DNA of 64,000 nt from the NCBI GenBank assembly GCA_963729875.1, contig CAVSPR010000004.1:1-64000 (forward strand). Direction: 5' to 3'. Of the stretch, positions 37,459-46,604 are shown in pieces. Origin of the DNA: DATBSL01 sp963729875 (GTDB lineage: Bacteria; Acidobacteriota; Vicinamibacteria; Fen-336). A model generated the notes under the pieces. That model had not been told where the DNA came from, ran no database searches, and was given only the letters and a program-made list of their open reading frames with translations. The position numbers were made by a program, and so were the translations under genes. Numbering within the stretch: position 1 is the first letter of the stretch; each line of letters begins with the position of its first letter.

Positions 37459-37905
37459 GTGAAGACGGAGCACGCGAACGGCCTCGACGGCTTCCTCGGC
37501 AAAGAGGAGCCGCACGCCACGTTCGACGATGCTCGGCTGGTCGCGGTCAACCTCGACTACCGCAACGACGAGGCCGTGACGACCTGGGAGATCTGCGTGG
37601 GAGACCCGGACGACTCGATGCGCGCGGCACGCGAGCGCCGGCGCACCGGCCGTCTCGTCTTCTCGGGAGTCACGTTCTGGGTCATCGACCCGCCCAACGC
37701 GCTCGATGCTCGGCCGGGCCTGCCGTGGCTGACCCAGAGCGGCCGTCTGATCGAAGCGCCGACGGAAACCGCGAAGCGGCTGGCCCGTCGCCTGCCTGCG
37801 GAAGCGTCGGGGTGGTACTTCTTCTTCGCGAGCTGGGACACGCACATGTACTGTGGAGCCAGGAGGCTCACGTACGAGTGGGTCCAGAGGCGGGACGAGG
37901 GATGA
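37459..37905 (+). CDS. Conserved-looking hypothetical protein
   Basis: 148 aa from GTG 37459 (an in-frame TTG at 37441 is possible). Soluble alpha/beta-type composition with TTWEICVGDP, LVFSGVTFWVID and WYFFFASWDTHMYCG. No signal, no membrane helix, no family recognised. Convergent with the kinase-TonB gene, 4 bp apart. Confidence 0.6.
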   Translation: MKTEHANGLDGFLGKEEPHATFDDARLVAVNLDYRNDEAVTTWEICVGDPDDSMRAARERRRTGRLVFSGVTFWVIDPPNALDARPGLPWLTQSGRLIEAPTETAKRLARRLPAEASGWYFFFASWDTHMYCGARRLTYEWVQRRDEG

Positions 37906-37909
37906 AGGC

Positions 37910-39400
37910 TCAGCGGTACGTGTGACGGGCCCGCCAGCGCACCTTGACCCTGACGCCGTCCTTTCGGGCGGGCTCGAAGCGCCAGGTGCGGACGGCCTTC
38001 AGCACGGCCTCGTCGAGGATCGGCCCCGCGGACTCGGCCACCTGCAGGTCGGTGGGCAGGCCCGTCTCGTCCACGATCATGTCGATCGTGATCGTGCCCT
38101 TCAGGCCACGGCGTCGGGCCGCGTCCGGGTAGGGTGCGGACTCCCCGGAGATGCGCACGGGCGCCGTCACGTCGGGGCCGAGCTCCACGAGCTGGCCCTC
38201 GACCGCCGGCGCGGGAGACGGCGCCGGGGCGGGGGTCGGCTGCCCGGTGGCCTTGACCTTCGGCGGCGGAACCGCGCGCGGGATGGCGGGCGGGGTCTCG
38301 GCCGGCGGGGGCGTCGGGGAGAGCGCCGGGGAGGGTGTCGGAGCGATCGCGACGAGCGTCGGCGGCGACGGGGCCTGCTCCCGGGGCGGCGCTTCCCGGT
38401 CGCCGCGCAGGCCCAGCCAGGCGAGCGCGCCGAGCGCGAGGGCCGCGATCCCCACGAGCGCCGGCCGGCGCCAGCCGGGCGCTCTTGGATCGGCCGCCGG
38501 TGCGGCCAGCGGGGCCGGCGCGAGCATCGTGGGCACGTCGTCCCCCGCGCCGCCCGGGACGGGGAGGGAGGGCGCCGTCGCGGGGAATGCGAGGTCCAGC
38601 TCCTTGAGGTCGAGGGCGGTGGCGAAATCCAGGGCCGTCTCGAACCGTTGGGCGGGGTCCTTGGCGAGGGCCCGGGCGAAGACCTCGTCGTAGCGCGCCG
38701 GCAGGGCGGCGTTCAGCCGGCGCGGCGGCGGGGGCGGGTCGTGCATCACCCGGTAGATGACCTGCGTGATCGTGTTGCCGGAGAACGGCGGCTGGCCGGT
38801 GAGCATCTCGAAGGCCACGACCGCCAGCGCGTAGACGTCGGCGCGGCTCGTGATCTTCTCGCCCGCGATCTGCTCGGGCGCCATGTAGGAGGGCGAGCCG
38901 AGGATCTGGCCGGCGGTGGTCAGGACCGAGGCCTCGATGCGCGCGACGCCGAAGTCCATCAGCTTCGGCAGGCCCTCGGGCTGGATCATGATGTTGGCGG
39001 GCTTGATGTCCCGGTGGACGATGCCGGCCGCGTGCGCGTGGTCCACCGCCTCGGCCAGGCCGGCGAGCAGCGGCAGCGCGCGCTGCGGGGCGAGGCGGCC
39101 CTCCTCGCGGATCAGCTGGCGCAGCGTGCGGCCCTCGACGTACTCCAGGACGAGGTAGTCGTCGCCGAGGTCGAACACCCGCACGATCGCCGGGTGGTTG
39201 AGGCCTCCGGCGGCCTGGGCCTCGCGCCGGAAGCGTTTCAGGAACTCGTCCCGGGTGTCGCTCGTCAGGTACTCGGTCTTGACCGTCTTGACCGCGACCA
39301 CCCGGCTGACGGCCGGGTCCCACGCCCGGTAGACGCGGCCCATGGCCCCGTCGCCGATCTCGTCGATGACCTCGTAGCGGCCAAACCTCTCTGGAAGCAT
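37910..39400 (-). CDS. Ser/Thr protein kinase fused to a TonB C-terminal domain
   Basis: 496 aa from ATG 39400; a GTG one codon earlier is possible. The kinase domain (residues about 8-265) is complete: GDGAMGRV, AVKTVK, HRDIKPANI, DFGVA, PSYMAPEQ. A membrane segment (PALVGIAALALGALAWLGL, about 312-332) leads to a Pro-rich linker (340-400) and a TonB-type C-terminal domain (about 415-496: YPDAARRRGLKGTITIDMIV, VLKAVRTWRFEPA). A Pro-rich periplasmic spacer followed by this fold is normally how TonB reaches outer-membrane receptors. A -10-like TATCAT lies at 39433-39428. Confidence 0.9.
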   Translation of the reverse strand: MLPERFGRYEVIDEIGDGAMGRVYRAWDPAVSRVVAVKTVKTEYLTSDTRDEFLKRFRREAQAAGGLNHPAIVRVFDLGDDYLVLEYVEGRTLRQLIREEGRLAPQRALPLLAGLAEAVDHAHAAGIVHRDIKPANIMIQPEGLPKLMDFGVARIEASVLTTAGQILGSPSYMAPEQIAGEKITSRADVYALAVVAFEMLTGQPPFSGNTITQVIYRVMHDPPPPPRRLNAALPARYDEVFARALAKDPAQRFETALDFATALDLKELDLAFPATAPSLPVPGGAGDDVPTMLAPAPLAAPAADPRAPGWRRPALVGIAALALGALAWLGLRGDREAPPREQAPSPPTLVAIAPTPSPALSPTPPPAETPPAIPRAVPPPKVKATGQPTPAPAPSPAPAVEGQLVELGPDVTAPVRISGESAPYPDAARRRGLKGTITIDMIVDETGLPTDLQVAESAGPILDEAVLKAVRTWRFEPARKDGVRVKVRWRARHTYR

Positions 39401-39440
39401 CACCCTTGGGCTCTCAGCGGTCCGCCGATGATAGTCGACT

Positions 39441-40550
39441 TCAGGCCCAGATGCCGGGGATCGCGCGCCGGCAGTCGGGGCAGGTCCCGGCCTTCAGCCG
39501 GTTCTCGACGACCGCCATGCCGACGCGGCGGACGAGGACCTTCCCGCAGCCGGGGCAGTACGTGCTCTCCGCGGGGTGGCCGGGCACGTTGCCGATGTAC
39601 ACGAACCGCAGGCCCTCGCCCATGGCCACGGCGCGGCAGCGCTCGAGGGTGGGCACCGGCGTCGAGGGCAGGTTCTGGAGCCGGTAGGACGGGTGGAACC
39701 GGGTGAAGTGGACCGGCGTCTCCTCCCCCACCTCGTCGCGGACGAATCGGGCGAGGGCGCGGATCTCGGCCTCGGCGTCGTTCTGGGTGGGGATGACGAG
39801 GGCCACGATCTCCGTCCAGGTGCCGTGCTTCCGGAGCCGCCGAAGCGTCTCGAGGACGTGCTTCAGCTCGCCGCCGGTGTGCTGCTTGAAGAAGGCCGGG
39901 TCGAAGCCCTTGAGGTCCACCTTGTACGCGGCGATCTCTCGGCAGAGGTCGGCGAGGGGCTGCTCCTGGACGTAGCCGTTCGAGATCATGACCGTGCGCA
40001 CGCCGGCCTTGCGCCCGGCGATCGCGATGTCGAGCACGTACTCCGAGAAGACGACCGGCTCCGTGTAGGTGCACGCCACCAGCGAGGCCCCCTTCTGCCT
40101 CGCGAGGGCCACCACGTCCGCCGGGGTGAGGGTCAGGCTCGGCACCTGCTCGGGCCGCGCCTGGGCGATCTCCCAGTTCTGGCAGCACTTGCACTCGAGG
40201 TTGCAGCCGGCGGTGGCGAGCGAGAGCGCGGTCGCGCCCGGGAGAACGTGGAAGAAGGGCTTCTTCTCCACGGGGTCGATCGCGAGCGAGCAGGGGCGCG
40301 AGTGGACGAGCGTGTAGAGCTTCCCCTGCCGGTTCTCGCGGGTGCCGCACGTGCCGCGCTCGTCCTCGGAGATGCGGCAGGCGCGGGGGCAGACCCCGCA
40401 CTCCGCCCAGCCGTCCGGCAGGGCCTTCCACCACCGCGCCGGGGTGGGATTGAGGCCCCCCGGCTCGGCGCCGAGGGCGCGGGCCCCCGCGAGCGCGCAC
40501 CCGGCGCCCGAGGCGGCGAGGCGGGCGAGAAAGACCCGGCGCCCGCTCAC
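39441..40550 (-). CDS. amrS: AmmeMemoRadiSam radical SAM enzyme with Tat-like N-terminus
   Basis: 369 aa from GTG 40550. Radical SAM cluster CNLECKCCQNW about residue 113, preceded by a Cys-rich segment (CGVCPRACRI, RGTCGTREN) and followed by C-terminal Zn-ribbon-like CPGCG and CPDC. This is the AmrS pattern (PflA-related). N-terminus SGRRVFLARLAASGAGCALA looks like a Tat signal, unusual for a radical SAM enzyme. Last gene of the six-gene operon, 1 bp after the DUF362 stop. Reaction unknown. Confidence 0.85.
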   Translation of the reverse strand: MSGRRVFLARLAASGAGCALAGARALGAEPGGLNPTPARWWKALPDGWAECGVCPRACRISEDERGTCGTRENRQGKLYTLVHSRPCSLAIDPVEKKPFFHVLPGATALSLATAGCNLECKCCQNWEIAQARPEQVPSLTLTPADVVALARQKGASLVACTYTEPVVFSEYVLDIAIAGRKAGVRTVMISNGYVQEQPLADLCREIAAYKVDLKGFDPAFFKQHTGGELKHVLETLRRLRKHGTWTEIVALVIPTQNDAEAEIRALARFVRDEVGEETPVHFTRFHPSYRLQNLPSTPVPTLERCRAVAMGEGLRFVYIGNVPGHPAESTYCPGCGKVLVRRVGMAVVENRLKAGTCPDCRRAIPGIWA

Positions 40551-40551
40551 G

Positions 40552-41556
40552 TCACACCTCGACCCGCTCGATGCGGGCGAGGTCGGCCACGCCGAGGCCC
40601 AGCTTTGCTGCCTCCGCGATCTGCAGGGGCTCGCGGCCCTCGGCGGCGAGGGGCCGCAGGCCGACCTCGCTTCTCCGCGCCTCGATCACCTGCCGCGCGA
40701 CGGCGTCGACCGCCACCGGGTCCGTGGAGGCGAGGATGCCGCCGTACGGCCAGGCCCACCGCGGCGCGCGGCCGGGGCCGCCGTGGCACTGGGCGAGCGT
40801 CCCGTCCACCACGTTGAGGCGCAGCCGGTCGTGGATCACCGGGCAGGCCACGAGGTGGGGGACGAACGGCGCGCAGTGGTCGTCGTGCAGCTTGTTCGGG
40901 TTGTGGACGGCTCCGTACCAGTTCTTCATCGTCCCCGACATGCCGGCGAGCCCGTGGTCCTTGAGGATGGAGCACGAGACGACGGCCGTCAGCTCGCGCG
41001 CGAGCACGCGGTCGAAGCGCGAGGCGGACGGCCCCCACTCCACGAGCCGGTCGTCGAAGTCCTCGTTGGTGCCGAAGACGCGCACCCCGTGGCCGGCGCG
41101 GTTGAGGACGTATCCCGCCTCGCGCAGCTCGCGGTCCGTCCGGTCCCAGACGTAGATCCTCTCGGCGGGGACGCCCGCCGCCTGCAGGAACGCGGCGAGC
41201 TGCAGCGCGACTTCCGGCCGGGTGGCGACGCCGCGCCCGCCGAGGCAGTTGACCTTGATGCCGACGACGTCGGTCTTCTTGAAGAGCCGGCGCAGGGCCG
41301 CCACCGGGTCGGCCTCGCCGCCGGCCCGCGCCACGGCCGCGCCGAGCGCGGCCTCGAGCCGCTTCGGGTCGAGGCCGCCGGTCGGCGTGACGAGCCCCTC
41401 GCGCCGGGCGACGGCCACGACGGGGCGCGACGGGGCCGAGCGCGGCTCGGGTGCCGGGCCCGGCAGGAAGGCCTCGGCGGCGCGGGCGAGGGGCGCCGCC
41501 GCAGCGCTCGCCACGAGCCCGCGCAGGGTGAGCCGGCGCCCGCGGTCGATGCTCAT
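40552..41556 (-). CDS. DUF362 protein with Tat-like signal
   Basis: 334 aa. N-terminus MSIDRGRRLTLRGLVASAAA is Tat-like. DUF362 features: DVVGIKVNCLGGRGVATRPE, TAVVSCSILKDHGLAGMSGTMKN and DPVAVDAVARQVIE. DUF362 proteins often accompany ferredoxins and are of unknown activity. Its ATG overlaps the Memo-AMMECR1 stop (ATGA, 41553-41556). Confidence 0.85.
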   Translation of the reverse strand: MSIDRGRRLTLRGLVASAAAAPLARAAEAFLPGPAPEPRSAPSRPVVAVARREGLVTPTGGLDPKRLEAALGAAVARAGGEADPVAALRRLFKKTDVVGIKVNCLGGRGVATRPEVALQLAAFLQAAGVPAERIYVWDRTDRELREAGYVLNRAGHGVRVFGTNEDFDDRLVEWGPSASRFDRVLARELTAVVSCSILKDHGLAGMSGTMKNWYGAVHNPNKLHDDHCAPFVPHLVACPVIHDRLRLNVVDGTLAQCHGGPGRAPRWAWPYGGILASTDPVAVDAVARQVIEARRSEVGLRPLAAEGREPLQIAEAAKLGLGVADLARIERVEV

Positions 41557-43160
41557 GGGTGCTCCCCGAAGACCTGGCCGGTGAAGACGGAGAAGCTCGC
41601 CCCCTCCTTCCAGCCGTCGGGGGGCAGGCCGGCCTTCTCGGCGAGCGCGGTCAGCGTCTCCTCAAGGGTCCAGCCCTGCTCCGGCGCCACCTGGGGGAGG
41701 AAGAGGGCCGACCTCTCCCCCTTCTGCAGCACGATCCCGTGGGTGCCAACGCGGATCTCTCGCCAGGACGCCACCGGCCGGCGGGGCGAGAGGACGGTCA
41801 CCTCGACCTCGAGGCGAGCGAGCTCGCCGGCGGTCACCGGCTCGAAGCGAGGGTCGCGCAGCGTCGCGTCGAGCGCGGCCTGCACGGTGCCGTAGTAGAG
41901 CGGGAACGTCGGCTCGGGCTGGCCGATGCAGCCGCGGAGGCGCCCGCGGGTGCGGATCTCCTCCGGCTCCTTCCGGTTGATCGTCACGAAGACCCCCTGC
42001 CGGCGCTCCCGCTCGGGCCCGGCCGGCCACGCCGCGAGCGCGCGGGAGAGGTCGTCCTTCTCGAAGAAGTGCGTGGTGAGGGCGGCGCGGGCGATCCGCA
42101 CGAGCGAGGCGCCCTCGTCCGCCGGAAGGGCGGGCGTCTCGGGCGAAGCGTCCGCGAGCCGCGGCAGGGCCGCGAGCGGCGGGCCGACCTCCCCCGGCGA
42201 CTCGCGCGGGAAGGCCAGCGCGACGTAGGAGACCGAGCTGTCGTCCTGCATCCCGGGCAGCTCCCCGGAAGCGTAGTGGGCGAGCACGACCCCCCGCGCC
42301 GAAGGCGCGATCCTCGGGAGCAGCTCCAGCATCGTGGCGAGGCCGTGGCGGCCGCAGATCGTGTTGCCCGTCTCGGCCAGGTACGCCCGGAAGCCCCGCG
42401 CGTCCACCCGGGCGAGGAGCGCCGCCCCCCGGTCGTCCATGTCGCGGATCTTCCCGAGAACCGCGGGCGAGACCGGCCCGAACGGCTGGAAGTCGAAGCG
42501 CGGGCCGTAGTGCGCGAAGTCGGACGTGAACACGAAGAGCGTCCGAGCGTCGTCGAGCGCGGCGAGGCGCGCGGCGAAGGCGCGCTCGAGGGCCTCGTCG
42601 GTGTCGCCGGCCAGGATCGGCACCAGGCAGAAGCGGCCGAGGGCCGCCTGGAGGAAGGGCAGCTCGACCTCGACCGCGTGCTCGCGCTCGGTCACCCCCG
42701 CCACCACCTGCGCCTCCGGGCCCCGCAGGCCCGCGAGCGGGCCGTCGCACAGGGGCACGTCGCCGATCGGCGTGCGGTAGGCCGTGGCGTCGTCGAGAGC
42801 GAAGCCGCGGAACGACCCGTAGTGGGAGGGGGCGAGGACGACGACGCGGTCGAACGCCCCCGGCTTCAGGAGGCGGAACGCCGCGGCCGCGGCGAGGCCG
42901 GAGTAGTTCCAGCCCGCGTGGGGCACCACGAGGGCGGCCGGCCGCGCGGCCGGGCCCGGCGCGCTCGCCGCGAGCCTCATGAGGAAGTGCGCGCCGGCCA
43001 CGAGGTGGGCCCGCTCGTCGGGGTACCACGAGCCGGCCAGGGCCGACGGGCGCGTGCGAGCGGCGAGGGACGGCTCGGGGCCGAAGGTCACGGGGGCGGC
43101 GGCGAGGGCGGCCACGAGTGCCATGGCCAGCCCCCAGGAGCGCATCAGACGCGTCTTCAT
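41553..43160 (-). CDS. Memo-AMMECR1 fusion protein, exported
   Basis: 535 aa with Sec signal (SWGLAMALVAALAAAPVTFG). Residues about 35-330 are Memo-like (AmmeMemoRadiSam protein B): VVPHAGWNYSG, VLAPSHYGSF, REHAVEVELPFLQ, FTSDFAHYG and a Cys-His site ICGRHG. Residues about 345-530 are AMMECR1 (protein A): LRGCIGQPEP, DPRFEPV, EVEVTVLSP. Memo and AMMECR1 are usually separate or fused cytoplasmic proteins; an export signal is notable. ATGA overlaps at both ends. Confidence 0.9.
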   Translation of the reverse strand: MKTRLMRSWGLAMALVAALAAAPVTFGPEPSLAARTRPSALAGSWYPDERAHLVAGAHFLMRLAASAPGPAARPAALVVPHAGWNYSGLAAAAAFRLLKPGAFDRVVVLAPSHYGSFRGFALDDATAYRTPIGDVPLCDGPLAGLRGPEAQVVAGVTEREHAVEVELPFLQAALGRFCLVPILAGDTDEALERAFAARLAALDDARTLFVFTSDFAHYGPRFDFQPFGPVSPAVLGKIRDMDDRGAALLARVDARGFRAYLAETGNTICGRHGLATMLELLPRIAPSARGVVLAHYASGELPGMQDDSSVSYVALAFPRESPGEVGPPLAALPRLADASPETPALPADEGASLVRIARAALTTHFFEKDDLSRALAAWPAGPERERRQGVFVTINRKEPEEIRTRGRLRGCIGQPEPTFPLYYGTVQAALDATLRDPRFEPVTAGELARLEVEVTVLSPRRPVASWREIRVGTHGIVLQKGERSALFLPQVAPEQGWTLEETLTALAEKAGLPPDGWKEGASFSVFTGQVFGEHP

Positions 43161-44729
43161 GACGGCCTCCCGAGGGTGAATCCGCCTTTCAGGTCGCGGG
43201 ACTCGCCGGCCCGCGTCACGCGGATCGCGGCGGGGGAGGCGACCGGGCACTTCGCCTCGCACAGCCCGCAGCCGATGCAGCGGTCGGGGTCGAGGCGGGG
43301 CCGCTGGACGCGCACGACCCGACCGTCCGGGCGGACGGCGTCGGCGGGCTCGAGGAAGATGGCCTTCGGGCTCGTCGGACAGACCTCCTCGCAGACGACG
43401 CACGGTGTCGCCATCGCCCAGGGCAGGCAGCGCCCCCAGTCGAAGAAGGCGGTGCCGATCCTGACCCGCGCGCCGCTCCCGTCCGGCCCGCTGCGCGTCC
43501 AGCCCTTCGTCTCCGGGGTGAGCCGCGCGATGGCGCCGGTGGGACAGACCTGGCCGCAGCGCGTGCAGCTCGGCTCGCACCAGCCCCGGCGGGGGACCAG
43601 CACCGGCGTGTAGAGGCCTTCGAGGCCCGCGACCAGGAGGGACGGCTGCAGGGCCGAGGTCGGGCAGGCGTTGACGCAGGCCCCGCAGCGGACGCAGCGG
43701 GCGAGGAAGGCGTCCTCGGGCAGGGCGCCCGGGTGGCCGGATCGCCTCGGGCGCCGCCTCGGCCGAGGAGGCGCGCAGGAGCGGCAGGAGCGCCGCCCCG
43801 GCGAGCGCAGCGCCCACGAGCTGGCGCCGCGGCAGGTCGACCCCGCCGTTCGGCGCCGCGGCCGGGGCGAAGGCGCGGAACGCGATCGCGTCCTCCGGGC
43901 ACACGGAGACGCAGTTGAGGCAGACGTGGCACTCGGAGACGCGGTGCTGCCCGAACGGCTCGTCCGCTCCCTGGCAGTCCCGCACGCAGCGGTGGCAGTC
44001 GTTGCACAGCTCGGGGTCCACGTGGATTCGGAAGACGGCGGCGCGGGCGGCGACGCCGAGCAGGGCGCCGAGCGGGCAGAGCGCGCGGCACCACCAGCGC
44101 GCGATCCAGCGGTTGGCCACGAGCAGGCCGAGGAAGATCGCGCCGGTGAGCCAGGCGCCACCGAACGTGCGCGGCCGCTGGCCCTCCGCGGCCGTCACGG
44201 AGGAGAGCGCGGGGAGGAGGGCGGAGGCGAACGAGCGGGTGGCGAGCGAGAGGGGGTCGAGGAGGCCGATCACGCCCGTACCCGCGAGGGCGGCGACGCC
44301 GAGGCCCACGAGCAGCAGGTACTTCAGGCGGAAGTGCGGGCGCCAGCGGTTGACGTGGTGGGGCGGGCCGCGCCGGAGCCGGCGGGTCAGCCAGGAGGCC
44401 GCGTGGTGCAGCGTGCCGAGCGGGCAGACCCAGCCGCAGAACGCGCGGCCGAAGAGGACGGTGAAGGCGACGACGACCAGGGCGACGGCGAGGCCGGCCG
44501 GCAGCAGCCAGGACGAGGCGAGGACGGCCGCGGCGGAGAGCGGGTCGAGCTCGAGAAGGAGCCGCACCGGGAAGCGCCGGATCCCCTCGTCGATCATGAG
44601 GCCGAGCGAGGCGAAGAAGAGGAGGAGGAAGAAGCCCTGGTACACGCGCCGGAAGACGCGCGGCAGGTAGACGGGCTCCCGCGGCCGCGCGCGCCCGCCG
44701 GCCGGCGCGACCGGCAGCGTCCTAGCCAT
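43157..44729 (-). CDS. NapH/NapG-like polyferredoxin membrane protein, one +1 frameshift
   Basis: Corrected length 523 aa. Residues about 25-230: five to six helices with the paired CGWVCPLG and CRALCPLG motifs of NapH/NosR. Then ferredoxin motifs CNDCHRCVRDC and CHVCLNCVSVCP. Residues about 298-325 (RRQLVGAALAGAALLPLL) resemble an internal Tat signal, followed by four more motifs: CVRCGACVNACP, CTRCGQVCP, CVVCEEVCP and CIGCGLCEAKCP. An extra base near 43733 (ggg-c-gccctg) breaks the frame after the Tat-like segment. It would move electrons between the quinone pool and extracytoplasmic partners. Confidence 0.85.
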
Positions 44730-45703
44730 TCGCCGGGACCTCCTCGACCGCCCCCGCGCCCGCGGCGAGGCTCCCGAGGCCCCGCCCGTCGGCCAGCACG
44801 ACGTGGCCGACGTCGGCCGGGTCGAGGCCGAGCTGGCGCGCGGCCCAGGCGTCGCAGGCCACGGGGTCGGTGCCCGCGGCCACCGCGTTCCCGGGCACGA
44901 CGTCCTCGAGCCGTCCGCCGGTCGGGCCGTTGCGCACCATCACGCGCGTGGCGTCCACGACGGTCAGGGTGGGGCGGAAGGCCGCCAGGAGGTCCACCAG
45001 CGCCGGGTGGATCTCCTGGTGCAGCCGCCCCCGGCTGCCGCCGAGGAGGCCCATGTGGTTCTTGAGCCCGCAGGTCAGGCGCGAGAGCGAGTGCTGCTTG
45101 ACGACGGGCAGGTTGACGAGGCGGTCGGCCTGGAAGAGCACGGACAGCACGTCCCAGCTCGCGAGGACCGAGCCCCCGAGCGTCGTCCACTCGAAGCCCG
45201 AGGCGCCGGGCAGGACGAGTTCGCCTCCCGCCGCGTTCGCCGCCGCGCGGATGCCGGAACGCGCGGCCACCCGGTCGGCGTCGTGGACCGGGTTGTCGGC
45301 CACGATCACCCGGCGCGCCCCCGCGTCCCGGCACTGGCGCACGACCTCCGCCACCACGTCCGGGTGCGTGTTGGCCCCCTGCTCCGGCGTCCGGTCCCAG
45401 GCCATGTTCGGCTTGACGAGCACCGTCTCGCCCCGCTTCACGAAGCGGCCCATTCCGCCGATCGCGGCGAGGGCCGCGCGCACGAGCACGGGCGGGCTCG
45501 CTCCCGCGCGCGACCACGAGCGGGGGGCGGCCGGGCTCGTCGGGAACGCGCAGGTCGCGCGGGACCCGTCCCACCCCTCCCGCCTGGAACCGCCCGCGGC
45601 CGAGGAGCCCCAGCCCGGCCACGGCGCCCGCGGCGCCGAGCACGACGCCCGCTTGCCCGAGACGCCTCAGGACGAGACGACGGTCGGCCGTCCGTCCGCT
45701 CAC
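44722..45703 (-). CDS. Second DUF362 protein, one +1 frameshift
   Basis: Corrected length 326 aa, GTG 45703. Tat-like N-terminus (RRLVLRRLGQAGVVLGAAGA). Motifs: ETVLVKPNMAWDR, RRVIVADNPVHDADR, VNLPVVKQHSLSRLTCGLKN and GTDPVACDAWAA. An extra base near 45488 (gcc-c-gtgctc) joins the N- and C-terminal halves. Overlaps the start of the polyferredoxin gene by 8 bp. Only distantly like the DUF362 protein at 40552. Confidence 0.8.
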
Positions 45704-46234
45704 GGGGGACCGCCTTGCTGCAAGGCGCGGTCGATCTCCCGCGCCCGGGCGACGAGCGCGTCCGGCGGGGGAGACGCCCCGGGGTCGAGGAAGACGCGCA
45801 CCAGGACGCTCCCGCGCCGGAAGTACACGGCCTGTGGCGAGACCTGCGCCTCGTCGCCCGGCCCGGGGGTGCGCTCGGGCCCGGCCTCGCGCTCGAGGAC
45901 CGCGCGGGCGCCCGTCGGCGCTGCGGAAGACGAGGGCCTCGGCGTCGGCGGGCGGGGCCTCGAAGCGCCAGTAGATGAGCCGCCGGCACCCGTCCGCGCG
46001 CAACGCGTCGGCCGCCCCGTCGACGCGCTCTTCCAGGCGATCGGCGGGCAGGTCCGCGCGGTGCTGGGGCAGGCCGGGCCAGACGCCGGCCGGCCCGTCC
46101 GGCCGCGGCTGCGGGAACTCCATCGACGCTTGAGGAGAGGACGTGACGGCTCCCCGGACGAGCCAGGCGGTGAGCCCGACGAGGGGCGTGGCGAGGAGCA
46201 AGGCGAGTAGCCAGGAGGGCAGGCGGCGTGTCAT
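45700..46234 (-). CDS. Small membrane-anchored protein at the head of the Amme/Memo operon, one +1 frameshift
   Basis: Corrected length 177 aa. N-terminal anchor (PSWLLALLLATPLVGLTAWL), then a soluble domain with LIYWRFEAPPADAEALVFRS and VYFRRGSVLVRVFLD. Loosely recalls EpsI-type periplasmic proteins, without confidence. An extra base near 45935 (gacg-g-gcgcc) must be removed. Its stop overlaps the DUF362 start by GTGA. TAGAAT at 46276-46271 is a possible -10 box with a leader hairpin at about 46238-46261. Confidence 0.6.
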
Positions 46235-46323
46235 CGGGCCTCTCGCTCCGAAAGCGAGGCCTCCGCGCCCATTCTAGAGCCGCGCTTGGGCGATTCGACC
46301 TTCCTAATTCGGATGATGCATTT

Positions 46324-46360
46324 GATCCGGGCTCCTCGAATCAGCCGGGGAGCCCGGATC
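46324..46360. terminator. Perfect 12-bp hairpin between convergent-spaced operons
   Basis: GATCCGGGCTCC (46324-46335) and GGAGCCCGGATC (46349-46360) form a perfect 12-bp stem with a 13-nt loop, just after the end of the symporter operon (stop at 46375). No U-tract on either strand. Probably the operon terminator. Confidence 0.5.
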
Positions 46361-46374
46361 TCACGCCGTCGCAG

Positions 46375-46593
46375 CTAGGCCTTGGGGGCCGCGTTCTCCT
46401 TCGAGGTCTTGCGCGCGAAGTACAGCATCAGGCCGCCGAACACGGCCAGGACCGCTCCCCACCAGACGTTGACGTTGATCCCCAGCGAGCGCTGGTACAT
46501 GGGGTCGGCGCCGGTGAAGAGGCCGTACGCGACCATGACGACGCCGATGATCCCGAACATCAGGCCGATCGGATAACGGATGTCGAGTCCCAT
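46375..46593 (-). CDS. 72-aa two-helix membrane protein, likely symporter accessory subunit
   Basis: MGLDIRYPIGLMFGIIGVVM..., two membrane helices (about 8-25 and 42-60) and a basic tail. It starts 11 bp after the symporter stop. Small proteins of this kind with GLDIRYPIG-like starts are seen next to sodium:solute symporters; role probably in assembly or stability, by inference. Confidence 0.65.
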   Translation of the reverse strand: MGLDIRYPIGLMFGIIGVVMVAYGLFTGADPMYQRSLGINVNVWWGAVLAVFGGLMLYFARKTSKENAAPKA

Positions 46594-46604
46594 TGAGGCC
46601 TCTC

